Assembly (NCBI GenBank): GCA_018340375.1
Contig: JAFFJZ010000042.1
Coordinates: 1,054,001 to 1,118,000, forward strand
DNA: 64,000 nucleotides
Reading direction: 5' to 3'
Source: Gonatopus flavifemur
Taxonomy: Eukaryota; Arthropoda; Insecta; Hymenoptera; Dryinidae
Shown: positions 23,655 to 35,589 of the stretch, piece after piece
How positions within the stretch are numbered: position 1 is the stretch's first letter
Layout: the number at the start of each line of letters is the position of its first letter
Notes under the pieces: model-generated
The model's input: the letters and a program-made list of their open reading frames with translations, nothing else
What the model was told of the DNA's origin: nothing
The model's database searches: none
Made by a program: the position numbers and the translations under genes

Positions 23655-24239
23655 TGCAAGAGACACCTGCAATCAAAGATGATATTTCAAAAAATGATTT
23701 TCGATTCAAGAGAGACAAAGATGTTGCTTAGCTTCCCTTGTCGATCTCATGGAGCTCGAATTTTAGCTATTTTAATTAATACGCAATTGACAAGATTGAT
23801 GCTAAATACTTGCTCCAAATAAGAAGAAACAAATCAAAAAGAAGAGTCAGCATTGTAAAAAAAGTTCAAGATTATTTACAACATGGACTATTTCAATGAA
23901 ATAATTATATTTATTGAGAAATGAGTTGTTATTTGAAATATTCAAATAAAATTATATATTTCAGCTCAACCTGTACCTATTTTTTTCATCAAAATTTCCA
24001 AACAGATACTAAACCATCTTATTAATGGAGATCAAGTTAACACGCACTTGGAAAAGTTTTCTTATTTTGAATTGCCCGCAACTCATCCACCTCGACTACT
24101 AGCTCCATGAGACAATAAATGAGTGCCCGCTGCACGCAGTGTCATGGGGATGGGAGGACCATACAGTACTCCCATGTTCTCAATGATAATGAAAATACAT
24201 GTTTATTGCACCGTGTAACACAAAACCATGCAAATTTCT
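23655..24239. other. intergenic, no gene seen
   Basis: AT-rich sequence after the P-element-like gene; may include its 3' untranslated region. No further motif found. Confidence 0.4.
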
Positions 24240-24890
24240 AAAGACGATTTCCCCACAATCCTCAACCGATTGAGATGAAACTCATCTGAGGCCACTACCA
24301 GATTGTAACTGAAACGCGGTAGAAATTCCATTGTAATCCAATCACAGGGAGCGAAGATATGTGCGATCGCTAAATCACGAATTTTTAAGAAATTTCTTCC
24401 CTCCTCATGCCGTTCTTCTGTCAGAATCTGGTTCAAACTCTTACGGGGCCACTTTCGACACTTCATTAGACGGTGGTCAAAATTCAATATTAATTGGATG
24501 ATAGGAACGAAATATACCCCCATGATACCGGTAATTACAAGATTTTCAAAATTTGTTTTGAAGCTTAGTGCTTACCACTTTCTTTCCGCACTTCGGATTC
24601 GCTGGAAATTCATACCGTACGACTAACACCCCGTGAATTGACTATGCTCTAAGTTTCATGGCATTCGGATGATGGGAACATGAAGGAGGCATGCTTTACA
24701 AATAATACCAAATTATGCGGATCTCAAAAAAAAAAATTTTCGCAGTTTCCAACCGATTTGAATAAAACTCGTATGAGACCACTATTGAATCATAACTAGA
24801 GCGTGATATGAGTCTTATAGTTATCGGATAACAGGGAGCGGAGATATGTGTGGTCGCAAAATCTAGATTTTTCAAACAATATTCCGCTAT
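24240..24890. repeat. two diverged direct copies, ~500 bases apart
   Basis: The segment at 24240-24410 (CAACCGATTGAGATGAAACTC .. ACAGGGAGCGAAGATATGTG) recurs diverged at 24745-24890 (CCAACCGATTTGAATAAAAC .. ACAGGGAGCGGAGATATGTG). It looks like part of an old interspersed repeat that continues to about 25400 with an (ACGC)n run at 25031-25050. Confidence 0.55.
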
Positions 24891-25179
24891 ATTTTTGAAA
24901 CGCGTTATCCGATCGACAACAAAATCAATAGGCCCCGAGTGCTCTCGAAGACGGACGTATTCAGGAAAAAATTATCCCGATCGTCGCATTCTGAGGAGAG
25001 TTATCGTGCGCCGAAGAAAATTGTACACACACGCACGCACGCACGCACATACAGACATTTTTGGGGATAGCGTTTTTTCGACGTTCTAAGACGTTCGGCA
25101 AAAGCGAAATGCCCCCTTGTGCATCATCGATTTTCGACTCTATTACAGTACTTCCGTTTCCTTATATATATGTAAGGAA

Positions 25180-25400
25180 CGTGGAAGTGAAAATGATGGA
25201 AAATTCACGTTTTTCTTCGTTCAAACTGAATTTTCCCATAGTTAATGAATTTTTAGGAAAATTCAAAGGTCACTATCGGAAAGGGCGGATCTCGAACTAT
25301 AAAAATATGTACTTCCCTGAACATTTACTAACAAATTGTGTCTTTGGCAGAACGATGAACAAAGAGTGAAATCTATGCCATCTTGGGCGTTCACGGGTTG
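25180..25400 (+). repeat. dispersed repeat, copy 3 (3' half)
   Basis: Matches the complement of 13320-13530, including TGTCTTTGGCAGAACGATGA. A ~66-codon open frame shared by copies 1 and 3 may be chance or the trace of an old element gene. Confidence 0.6.
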
Positions 25401-26639
25401 AAAAAATATACCATGAAAGACTAACCAAGATTAACTTCCTTTATATTCAATTGAACGATTTTCAATGATATAAAATGCATGAACAGCATTTAATATAATC
25501 TCATTGTCTCTTCTTTCTTTTTTTTTCTGTATGATGACTTTGGATGAAAAATTACTTTCAAAAAAGGTTATTTTTAACTCCAAACATCAAAATAAAATAT
25601 AAATATTTTCGCATGAGTTCCAAAGAGATGGATGCAAAAAGTTGTGATATTTCAATCTTGATGAAGTTCAAACCGTTTACTGAGAGAAATTCGGGATTCG
25701 ACATCAAGAAATTCAACTCGGTTGCAGTTATATTGCAATGTTTCCGAATATTTTCCAAAAATGTGAATGTTATCCAAAAATACCAGTATTGAACTATCAG
25801 CATCAATTATATAATGGATACATGGAAATTCGGTTATCATTTCGTTTCGAATCCAAACTTCAATTATATGTTACTTTACCAATATTCTATGTTTGAGAAT
25901 AAACACTGAAAAATTGACCTAACAGCAATAATTCGAAATCAAATCGCGAAAAAGCACAGTCTGGGTGCAAGATTCTCAACTCTGACAGGCACAAGGCTGG
26001 TATCTGGCTGACAGCTATGGTTATCATAACGACCTATGTGTCCAAAATATGCAGGATCGGTACATGTAACACTCGTTCTTTCGGAAGTATATTTTTTTAT
26101 ACCGAATACATCATTCACTGCATTATTCAAGTATTATTACGCGTCATTTCTTCACAAAAGCTCCCCGGTCACGGTTCCTACTCAGAGTGAGGAAAGAAAG
26201 AATCTTCGACAAAAAATCACGAATGAAAAGATATAAGGTTACGATAAATACAAAAAGATCACTGAGTTTTTTTTCTTTGGCGGACAGAATATCTACGAGA
26301 TACGGTATCGTGGAAGAAAATCTTTATGGTGATAGAACCAATACACATGGTTGCGCTGATTCCACGTGAAGCTGTCCGTCTGAGACTCCTGTACAGCAGG
26401 GAAACCCTTTCCGTTAGACCACGGAGAAGATGACGTAGACAAATGTTGACTTTGCGATTGATCGTGTGAGATGTGGAATTGGCTTCGAATCTTCTCTCTT
26501 GGAATCATAAAGTAGACCAGTCCCAAAGGTTCCCCCTGTCAGTAAATACATCCTTCAGAAGGAGATCCGTCGCCCGGAAAGAGATTCGGGGTGATTCTTC
26601 CGATGTCTTCGGATACCTCGGAAGTGATTCGATATTATC
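25401..26639. other. intergenic, no gene seen
   Basis: AT-rich DNA turning GC-richer toward 26.4 kb. Only short overlapping frames on both strands; nothing I can assign. Confidence 0.4.
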
Positions 26640-27105
26640 GTAATACATCCATAACTGTAGAGTGTGTCCGGGACTAGCAATAGCTCGTTTTCTGGCCAGC
26701 AGGCTCCCGTTCAGAGCAGTGAACGATGACCTTCGGAACGTGTTTCCACCACGTTACAACTACCCATCCTCTAAACTCTACCAGGGCCTTAGAGGGGTAC
26801 TCTCTGACCCTAGTCATGCGTGTCCGGGACACTCCCTTTCGTTTTGGATACTTTACCCAACAATTATCCCATCACCATAACCAATCCACGCTAACAACAC
26901 ACGGTAGACATGCGTCACACAAGACTTGTATAATTTTGGAGAGAACTCGAGCTCAACTTACGCGGTCAAAGTTCGTGTGACGTAGCTTTGTTCTTTCGGG
27001 TTCTGATTCCCGGGGTTTTGGACAGGATCTCGGGGCAAGGGAATCACGAGTTGGGAGAAGGTGTGTGGTTTCCGGAAGGTGACTGGTGTTGGGCCGAAAA
27101 GGTAA

Positions 27106-27950
27106 CTACAAGTAGGGCAATCTGAAACTCAGGTATAGGTAAGAGGTGGGTGTTTGGGTTAGAGTGGAGAGGCTGTGTCGGGGAGCGTATTTTCTAGAGG
27201 GATGGCATCGTGGGCAGAGATATGAGGGTATGTCTTGTTGGCCACAACGGTGGCAAAATACGCCCCTCGGTTTCCTACAGTTACTATGGCGGTGTCCCAC
27301 CCTCCCGCACTTGAAGCATTTTGAGGGGATCGGGTTTCCTCCGCCCGAGGAAGATCCACCGGGGAATCCACCCTTAGAACCTTAAGGGGAGGGATCGGTA
27401 CACCACAAGAGGATCTTGGCCATTCATAATCCCGGAGTTCCTCCAACGGGGTAGGTCTCAACCCGTACAGGGCCTGGAGTGGCGTTCTCAGGAGAGTAGG
27501 TTTGAATGCTGTGGCGGATAGTGCACTCGCCACGGGTTGCAAGCCAACGCTCTCGCATATCGTTTCCATCACTGCCCGAATTCCTGGGGTCAAGTTGGGA
27601 TTATCGGAGAGTGGGGAGGGGGTTATTTTGGGTCGGGGTTGGATTCCTGATAGTCCTGGGACTGCAAGGTTGGATGGAGGAGGCACTGAGAGAGAAGGGG
27701 GATTCGCTCGCGAACTGGGGTGGTCGGAGAATGCGGTGCGGAAGGTTTCCGACACGGGGCCACTCATGCGTGGTGGTTGTCTGACGGGGATAAATGGGGT
27801 GGGGTGGAAGGTACGGACGTGGTATCGCACTCGAGGAGGGGTTCGGGGAGGGGGACGGGGATTTTCCCAACGCCTGACCCTTGGTGGACGATGCAGGTGG
27901 GTGAGTAAGGTGGCAGGCTTTCCTCCTTGGGCTCTCCCACTATGGTCCAT
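27106..27950 (-). pseudogene. gag-like region with two zinc knuckles
   Basis: GC-rich, Pro-rich reverse-strand sequence. One frame is open for 263 codons (27950-27159), with a block TPLQALYGLRPTPLEELRDYE. Near 27370 the coding line seems to move to another frame, where a Gly/Ser linker precedes CFKCGRVGHRHSNC, a canonical CCHC knuckle, and a second diverged knuckle beginning CHRCG. Retrotransposon Gag proteins bind nucleic acid through such knuckles. It begins about 130 bases downstream of an integrase end on the same strand, which is the reverse of the normal gag-pol order. All three frames are Pro-rich and open for long stretches, so the exact frame is uncertain. Confidence 0.5.
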
Positions 27951-28077
27951 GTCACGGTTGGATATTTCTAGGAACGGGAAAGGATATCTTGAAATCCAAG
28001 GCTCTTCACGATATAGCTTTGGGAATTCAAAATCCCCTTATTCTCCCATTCAATCTCAGCGCTCTCCATTTCTAATT

Positions 28078-28915
28078 CTACGATCTTCCTCCTGGCCTTA
28101 ACCTCATCGAGTGCGTATTACGGAGATTCGAGGGAGTTTCGTTCGTGCGGGTTGAATCAAAATCCTCCCTAGGGACCGGTGGAGACTCCGTCTCTTCAAG
28201 GGACATGTACGGCTCCAGGTAGGTGATATGATATTTTCCCACGATTTTCCCTGTTTCATCTGACAGTTTATACACCGTAGAAGAACACACTCGTGTCACA
28301 AGGTATGGGCCTATGAAGCGTTTTCCCAATTCAGACGCAAAATTCTGAGGGGAACTAGATAACACGAAGTTTCTTTTGAGTACTTCATCTCCGAGGCGAT
28401 ATTGTTTATCCCTTCGACCCTGATTGTCATACTTCGTCTGTATTTCGTAGGCCGTATCTAGGTATTGGCCCACAGTCTCGTCTAAAGCTCCAATACGGAA
28501 CAGGTGATCTATCCATTCATGAACGTCTGTCGGGGCTTGGTCCGGGCCTTCTATTATGCGTCTAGAGGATTTCGAGGGCCGGGGATTGTATCCGTAGTTC
28601 AGGTAGGGGGGGGGGGTTGATGTGGGTTGGAGGATGAATGGCAGTGGTATAATTCATCCTGAATTCAGGTAAAAATTTGTCCCAATCCTTGTGATCCGTA
28701 TCTAAATAGGCTCAGAGCCTGGTCTTGATGTCCCTATTAATTCGTTCGGTCGGGTTTGTTCGGGGATGGTAAACGGGGGTGAGGGTTTGGTGAATTCCAT
28801 GGTAAGTCAAGTATTGGGTCATGTCGTGGTTAGAGAATTCCGTTCCATCGTCCGTTATCAGGACTTTGGGTGCACCATATCGATTAACTATTAGGTCGTT
28901 CAATCGGCAGATAAT
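28078..28915 (-). pseudogene. Ty3/gypsy integrase, truncated
   Basis: Reverse-strand remains of an LTR-retrotransposon integrase. The core has RYGAPKVLITDDGTEFS (second catalytic Asp), TPVYHPRTNPTERINRDIKTRL (catalytic Glu in the ERINR block) and then, after a frame change near 28710, LNYGYNPRPS and a GPY/F-like C-terminal module with FIGPYLVTRV and GKYHITYLEPY. Sequence upstream of 28915, where the first Asp, protease and reverse transcriptase should be, is unrelated. A G11-type run near 28609-28620 coincides with one of the breaks. Confidence 0.78.
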
Positions 28916-31426
28916 TGTTCGTGAATTTGCAGTTCGTATTGCAGCGAGTATTGGTGAGACTCTGGTTGACTACGGAATCGGTAGTCGATTGACATTAAAA
29001 TCACGATCTTGGCAACTTGATTTTTGTAGTGAGCCGGAGTCATGCCAGTATCAAGACAGAGTTGGTATGATCATTCCATACGTTCGATAGAGAACAATGA
29101 ACCAGTATTGGTAGAATCTTGTTTCACTACGGAGTCTATGGTAAATTGCGTGACTTTAAGGGAATTGGTGCAATAAATGGGAATTTAAGTGGTCCGTTGT
29201 CAACTCGGAGATTAGCTGATGTAATAGAGACCCTGTTTCTCACTCGCAGGTCCCGGGTTCAATCCTTGCCCAGTGAACTTTCATGAAACCACTTCCAAAG
29301 CGTCTTTCTCAGATAATGGTGATGAGAAAAATAGATTCACAAAGTTTCAAAAGTTCAAATTCAATGTATTTTTTTTTTTCACTTGAAATATGACTCCGGG
29401 GATTTCTAATTACCAGCACTGTGCCAGTACTGGGTCGGGTCTGAATTCCTACGTAGGATGTATTATTTTGACCCTCTACCACTTCTCATCCAGTACTGGC
29501 CGAACAACTGATTCTGTTGCAATGCCAGAGTTCCACCATAGTAGGCACACATCAAATATCGCTATCGACGTGGTGGTAAATGTTTTACTGGCCCTTATGT
29601 GAAATGATGTTATCATTCCGACTCCTCGCCAGTACCGTCCAAACCACTGGCCCCATAAGGGCAAGTTTGGATTTGCCAGTACTGGCAACTCTGGCAACAG
29701 TACCGCGCCAGTAGCGGCCCGTGTGTACATTTCCACGTGGGAGCATTCTTGCAGATTTTCTTCTTTCATAATATTGGAACTACCTGTGAACTCATCAGAA
29801 AATTGTTTTGCATCATTGATATTATAAAGAAAGGAGCAATAAGGCAATATTCTTCAATGAAATCCAATCACAGGTTCATATAAAGTATCGTCAATTTCAG
29901 ACTTCGAGATGTTCTCAGTTATTTTCAGAAAATTGGGATTCGAAATAACTAAAGTCTCAAGAGGATAACAGTGTACCGACCGAACACACTCTTTTTTCTA
30001 CCTAATTACTCAAAACTGAATTGATGGAAAAATCTGAGATTGTCAAGGATGATTCTTTGAGACTTTATCCACGTCACTGGGTAGCCCAGATTTCGAGAAA
30101 TATTTTTGAAAAAAAAACTCTCTTCAAATTCAGAATTTGGGCTTTTCAGTGACGTAGAGAAGGCCTTGATAAATCATCCCTGGGAATTCCAGATTCTTCC
30201 ATGAATTCAGTTTCGAGTACTTTGGTGGTAAAAACGTGCTCACATGGTACCCAAGGGTATCCTCCTAACCCCAGCAGATCTTGGTGGAACGTGCAGCATC
30301 CAAAAATTGCGGTTCCCCGTTGGGTACTTTTCAGTGAGAATGTGAGTTTTGGTAACTTATTGGTCGTTTGGGACATGTTTCTGAACGAAAATTGGTCAAA
30401 ATCAAACCAACCACAAAATTTTCCAGCCAATTCATAATCACTCTCCGATCTTTACCTCAAGAATATGAAAAATATTTCGAAAACGAACTACATTTTTTGG
30501 TCACTTCTTGATGGAAAATTTAAAAAAACGAGCCATTATTTTACGGTCACAAATTGATCATCATATGGTAGAAATCACAAAGTCACCATCTTCTCACCGA
30601 GTTCTCAGGTTACCAAAAACTAATCGAAACTGAACCACAAGAATTGGTTATTCTGGAATCGTCAGGGAATTCGCAGAGAACACTTTCAGTATCTATCAGT
30701 ATACTGATGGGATAACCCCTGGAAATGTTTTATCATAGAGTCTTGGATACCACGTAGAAATCTCAGGTTCAAGGTGAAAGTGACGAACGCTTCGGCACTG
30801 ATATGATATTGGCTATCAACGGTTGTCTGCCGATTGCGAGTCGGTACTGGACCGACATGATTTCATGTTTTAATCTCTACTGGCTCGATGGTTGAACTGC
30901 CCGTTGTTGCCCAATTTCCTACCAATATTGCATCAACAATGCACGATTCTCGTGAGCCAACGTAGGTCTCCAACCTCGAATGGTACCAAACAAACGAGAA
31001 CAAATATCTAGTACACTTTCACAAAGGGTTTGATTATTTCCACACATTCTTCATATTATCCTTTCGATTCGAACGATGTAAAAAGCCTATATTGATCTGC
31101 TACAGTTGAACTGCGGAAATATTACGAAATCGAATAATTTTGTTGAAAATAGCATTATTATTGACGGAATTTTGTAGTATATCAGTAGCTGACAATCTGC
31201 CGTACGTTTGCCCTTTGATATCACCATGGGTTCATGAGCATCGATTGATCCCCAAGCCACCAAGAACTTACTGAAGCATTGGAATTCAAAAGAATCCCTC
31301 ATTAATGGAAAAACGTATTCTATATAATTCTATGGGATTTATGTTATGGGATAAATTGTTATCTTGAAATGTTCATGAATATGGTCTCCTACTTTCGATA
31401 TAATAATTTTAGCATCATGATCTATA
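28916..31426. other. 2.5-kb stretch without genes
   Basis: No coding region supported. It contains the palindrome CCAGTACTGG at about 29421, 29491 and 29676, a T-run near 29370, and a degenerate B-box-like GGGTTCAATCC near 29262 that could derive from a tRNA-based SINE. The remainder is AT-rich with short frames only. Confidence 0.45.
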
Positions 31427-31540
31427 ACACCCACACAGCATCACAGTCCCAGAAGAATTCCTCAAGAACTCATGAAGAACACAATAAGTTCAACGAGAAT
31501 TCCTATGAATCCTTCTGGGATTGTGATGCTGTGTGGGTGT
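31427..31540. mobile_element. 114-base MITE, ATA duplication
   Basis: Inverted ends ACACCCACACAGCATCACAG and CTTCTGGGATTGTGATGCTG..GGGTGT, flanked by ATA on both sides (31424-31426, 31541-31543). The arms are about 29 bases with one or two differences. A 3-base duplication is suggestive of Harbinger-type mobilisation. Confidence 0.7.
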
Positions 31541-31915
31541 ATATTACGTAAGTACCAGGATATCGGAGTTCATATGGATGTATATGTGAAGGCCCCGAAC
31601 ATTGAATGAACATCAGTTGCGAATATTGAATTGATATCGGTAACTGACCCAATTACCGCCCTTTCACGGCCTGCTGCCCCTGCGCCATGGCATAGCTGGC
31701 ATAGGCCATAGTCCACCCCTGAATATGTATATAGGTATATGTGTATAGATATGATGTCAAAAGATACCACGCATCGAGAGATACGGTTTAAAGACAGAAA
31801 TGATAACACGGAACCAGACTCCGAACAAAAGAGTAAAGACGTTACAATCGGGTCATCGACCAAAAGACCAGTAATTTGACATATGTCGATATACATATAT
31901 ACGTACTGGGTGATT

Positions 31916-32473
31916 CAAAATTGCCATGCACTTTTCTGAGAGCAGATTCTTGATGAGGTTCTCAACAGATTTTGGTCCGGAATATTCAGATCTGATCCTT
32001 AGATCCGGAGATATGAGCATTTTTTAATTTTTTGAAAATTCCAAATACCTCGGGAGTACCATATTTCTGACTTTTGAATCCAACACTATTCTCTCAGTCA
32101 AATCACGGGGTATCCCTGGAAAAAAATAAATCTCATTGAGCTTCCTTCGTTGTGGAGTTATAGCGATTTGAACTTGTTGAATTCTGATTGGCTGGGATGC
32201 AAAAATTTCAAAGCGCTATAACTCCACAACGAAGGAAGCTAAATGAGATTTATTTTTTTCCAGAGATACCCCATGATCTGACTTAGTGAATGGTGTTGGA
32301 TTCAAAAGTCATAAATATGGTACTTCCGAGGTATTTGGATTTTTAAAAAAATTGAAAAATGCTCATATCTCCGGATCTGAGGATCAGATCTGAACATTTC
32401 GGACCAAAATCTTTTCAGAATTTCTTCAAGAATCTACTTTCAGAAAAGTGTTCGGCAATTTTGAATCACCCAG
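31916..32473. mobile_element. 558-base foldback MITE, TA duplication
   Basis: CTGGGTGATTCAAAATTGCC opens the element and the exact complement closes it, with TA at 31914-31915 and 32474-32475. The arms pair along nearly the whole length around a centre near 32194, where GAAGGAAGCT and a CTCCACAAC block mirror each other. No coding capacity. The core, TTGTTGAATTCTGATTGGCT, is related to the element at 19765-20482. Confidence 0.82.
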
Positions 32474-33289
32474 TATATAAAATCGAAACACACGTGGATG
32501 TACACAACATACGCGTTCCAAGACGCCACGTTAGGAAAGTGGGGAAAATGAGCGGTATATATATGGGACGTTCTTTTATAAACCGAACGGATTTCGCTTG
32601 AAAAAAAATCACACAATTTTTGTTTCCTTTTAGAAATTTCCTGTTGGTTCTACGTATGAAATAAGTTGACACGTGTCTGAGGATTTGCCATTTTTTTTAT
32701 TATTTTCAAGGATTTGAATTTTTGAAATTTGAACAAATCGTCGGTGATGTTAACCTTCAAATTCTCATATCTCCGGTTCTAATTCACTTACAAACTTCCC
32801 TGACCGCTCGTTTCAATCGGAAAAGAATACACTTCATGACAGAATTTTTCACTAATACGATTCTTCAGAAATTCTATGAGTTATTGACAATTGAAATGTT
32901 TGACATGGATTTTCACAACCGCCCCCAGTTTTTAAAAATTTGAAAAAAATACTATCGTATTCCTCGTTCAATGTCCTATAAAAAACATATTTTTATATCA
33001 TGGGGTCTCCATGGGCACTATTGTAATTCAATCAATTCTCACAGCTTCGAGCAGTGTTCGGTTACAGAGAGTATCACTGGTACTCGTGTAAGCAATTATA
33101 TACATAATTAGTTGATCATACAACAGTTCTTTATAGATTGATCATTTTTGCGCGTTCCAACGCTCGAAAAGTATTGCACAAATGCTAATAATCATTGCTC
33201 GTTATTTCGTGGAAATTATATTTGATTTCATTGAATGATTCTTCTACATTCAACCGAATATCTATTCACATTCAACGAGTGAAAATACG
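32474..33289. other. intergenic, no gene seen
   Basis: AT-rich sequence with degenerate repeat traces. A 73-codon frame at 32722-32943 has no recognisable family features. Confidence 0.4.
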
Positions 33290-34190
33290 GTCAACTTCAA
33301 TTTTTAAAATGGAAACTCTTACTTTTTATCGCATATCATGATTCTACGCGAAAAAATGAGGAATTTTTATTTGAACATTTTTCCTAAGTTCTTGAAGATG
33401 GAAACGGTGGAAAATGAGGTTGATGAAAAAGTCTACCGCATTATGTGTGAAGCAACGCTCAACAAACAAATCAAAACAATAATAATTTCAAAGAAGAAAT
33501 CGAACACAAAACACAACGAATGTCATGTCCAAAACATTGTAAATGACTTTAATTCAATGTTTTGGAAACGTTGAGCGTTGCTTTACACATAATGCAGTAG
33601 AACTTTCTCACCAACCTCATTTCCCACCGTTTCCATCTTCAAGAATTTAAGAAAAATGTTTCAAACAAAACTTCCTCATTTTTTCGCGTAGAATCATGAT
33701 ATGCGATAAAAAGTAAGAGTTTCCATTTGAAAAATTGAAGTTGACCTTATTTTCACCGACCACAGTGCCATCTACTATGGAACTGATATCGCCATTGTGT
33801 CGTCCCTTCTCTTCACAACAACATTCGAATGAGATATTTCGGCTCTTGGATGCATTCCACAAGATATCCGCATATTGTTTCATAGACTTTATTTTTCATC
33901 GATTGTGGCGCCATCTTCAAAAATTTAGAAAAACGTTTCAAGCAAAAGTCACTCAGTTTTTTGCGTAGAATCAAGATATGCAATAAAAAGTGGGGGTTCC
34001 CGGTTAAAAAAGTGATGTTGACCCCATTTTAATCGATAATAATGCCATCTATGATGGAACTGATATCGTAGTTTTGTGGCCCCCTCTTTGTATAACAAAT
34101 TTGGTATGAGGTACTTTCGGTTTAAGATGCATGTTTTAGAGATATTTGCATTTAAAGATTAAAATAGGACACCCTGTATATACCTCATTT
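33290..34190. repeat. foldback/tandem repeat element
   Basis: The left part (33290-33480) is the complement of 33535-33760 around a centre near 33507. The right arm unit, with GCGTAGAATCATGATATGC (33691), recurs diverged at 33963, so the outer part is a direct duplication of about 272 bases. The right end reads GGACACCCTGTATATA, a terminus common in insect MITEs. No coding capacity. Confidence 0.65.
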
Positions 34191-34214
34191 TCTCCACAGT
34201 CTTTGGAAATTCGC

Positions 34215-34830
34215 TATCTCGGCTGAGATCAATGAATTATCATGAAACATGGGTTCTGTGGGTTTTCGAGGGTGATGGATCCGAATCTGGAGTCAAATCC
34301 CATATTCAGGGTAGCGGATCCAAGATGGCGGACGTGAATTTAGTCGATTTTGCATTTGTGGGCAGATTTATATGAAACGTGAGTTCCAGGGGTTTTCGAG
34401 GGTCAGGGATTCGAATATGACGTTGAAAAACGGATTCAAGATGGCGGATCCAACATGGCGGACGTGAATTTGGTCAATTCCGCATTTGTCGACAGATTTA
34501 CATGAAACATGGGTTCTAGGGGTTTTCGAGGGTGCTGAATTCGAATCTGGGATGAAATCCCAAATTCGAGATAGCGGATCCAAGATGGTGGACGTGAATT
34601 TAGTCAACTTTGCATTTGTGGACAGATTTATAAGGAACATGGGTCCTAGGGGTTTAGGAGGGTGAAGAATCCAAATCTGACGTCAAAAAGCAAATTCAAA
34701 ATGGCGAATCCAATATGGCACACGTGAATATAGTCATTCCGGCTTTTATGAACAAAATTATATTGTTATATGTCACACGGGTTCCAGGGATTTCCAAGGG
34801 TACTGAATCAAATTCTGGGCTCCAGCGTTG
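34215..34830. repeat. ~131-base tandem array, 4-5 units
   Basis: Units starting at GAAACATGGGTTCT-like motifs recur near 34241, 34374, 34504, 34635 and 34770. Each contains AAGATGGCGGACGTGAATTT or a variant and a GGGGTTTTCGAGGGT block. Divergence between units is moderate; the last unit is incomplete. Confidence 0.8.
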
Positions 34831-35255
34831 AAAGAAAATAATAATTTCGATCTTCCCGTGTAAGCTTCACTGCATCCGGGGACTCTTCAAGAGCTGGTTG
34901 ACGTGATGACAACTGCGCACTAGTGAGAATTCAGAAGTGAAGGAAGTAGCTATGGAGACAAATGACGCCTGAAAATATTCGGATTAATTTCTAAATTACG
35001 CCGAAATAACCCTTCGTTACGCTTATCATGCTTAAATTACTTTGAGCTTACGCTTCCGTCACGCTCCCAGGCTTCATTTCTACCAGGACAGTTGAAATTC
35101 TACAGTTCCCCTGGTACATGTTTCTGAATCATTTGGCGATGGTATAAAGGATGGTAGGCAATAAGTTCCAGGCTTTCTGAACATTACATTCACAAAGTTT
35201 CTCAACTAAGGGAAAAACCGATCAGTGTTCTTCTATATATCCCCGGATATCTGAA

Positions 35256-35375
35256 TTGTTCAGAATGCGAGCGAAGCGAGCATATGTGGGCTACGATCTA
35301 TTCAAAATGAGCGAAGCGAATTTTGAAGGGAGTTGGACTGCTGAGCGAAGCGAAGCAGTCAGGGAGCGGAGCCCT
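35256..35375. repeat. GAGCGAAGCGA-rich segment
   Basis: The short motif GAGCGAAGCGA or its halves occurs at least four times in about 110 bases, partly as inverted pairs (CTGCTGAGCGAAGCGAAGCAG). Composition is GC-richer than its surroundings. No gene assigned. Confidence 0.55.
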
Positions 35376-35589
35376 CCGGTTTTGTTTCAGATCATCTGGC
35401 AGGGCTGTAGAGTGTCCCGCGCAGATTGGCAATCGCCGCGCACGGCTTTATCAAATGAGGACTGGCCACCATTGAATTTTTTTTCTGACAAAAAAATATG
35501 ATTTATATCTTGAAACATAGACTTATAAGTAAAAATAAAGGATTTCTTGAAATACTTTGGCAATAGCCCAAAACAAAATCATGAAATGA

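Noticed and set aside
25558..25840. three overlapping frames of 62-82 codons on both strands
   Set aside because: AT-rich chance frames without conserved pattern.
27502..28101. 199-codon open frame on the plus strand
   Set aside because: Shadow of the GC-rich minus-strand retrotransposon; zinc-knuckle and integrase motifs read on the minus strand.
29195..29275. tRNA gene or tRNA-derived SINE with GGGTTCAATCC
   Set aside because: A B-box-like motif is present, but acceptor and T-stem pairing fail and the A-box is poor; too weak to call.
34368..34640. 90-codon minus-strand frame
   Set aside because: Repeats with the ~131-base tandem array; not a gene.
35256..35501. 81-codon frame in the GAGCGAAGCGA segment
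   Set aside because: The frame follows a short repeated motif and has no family features.
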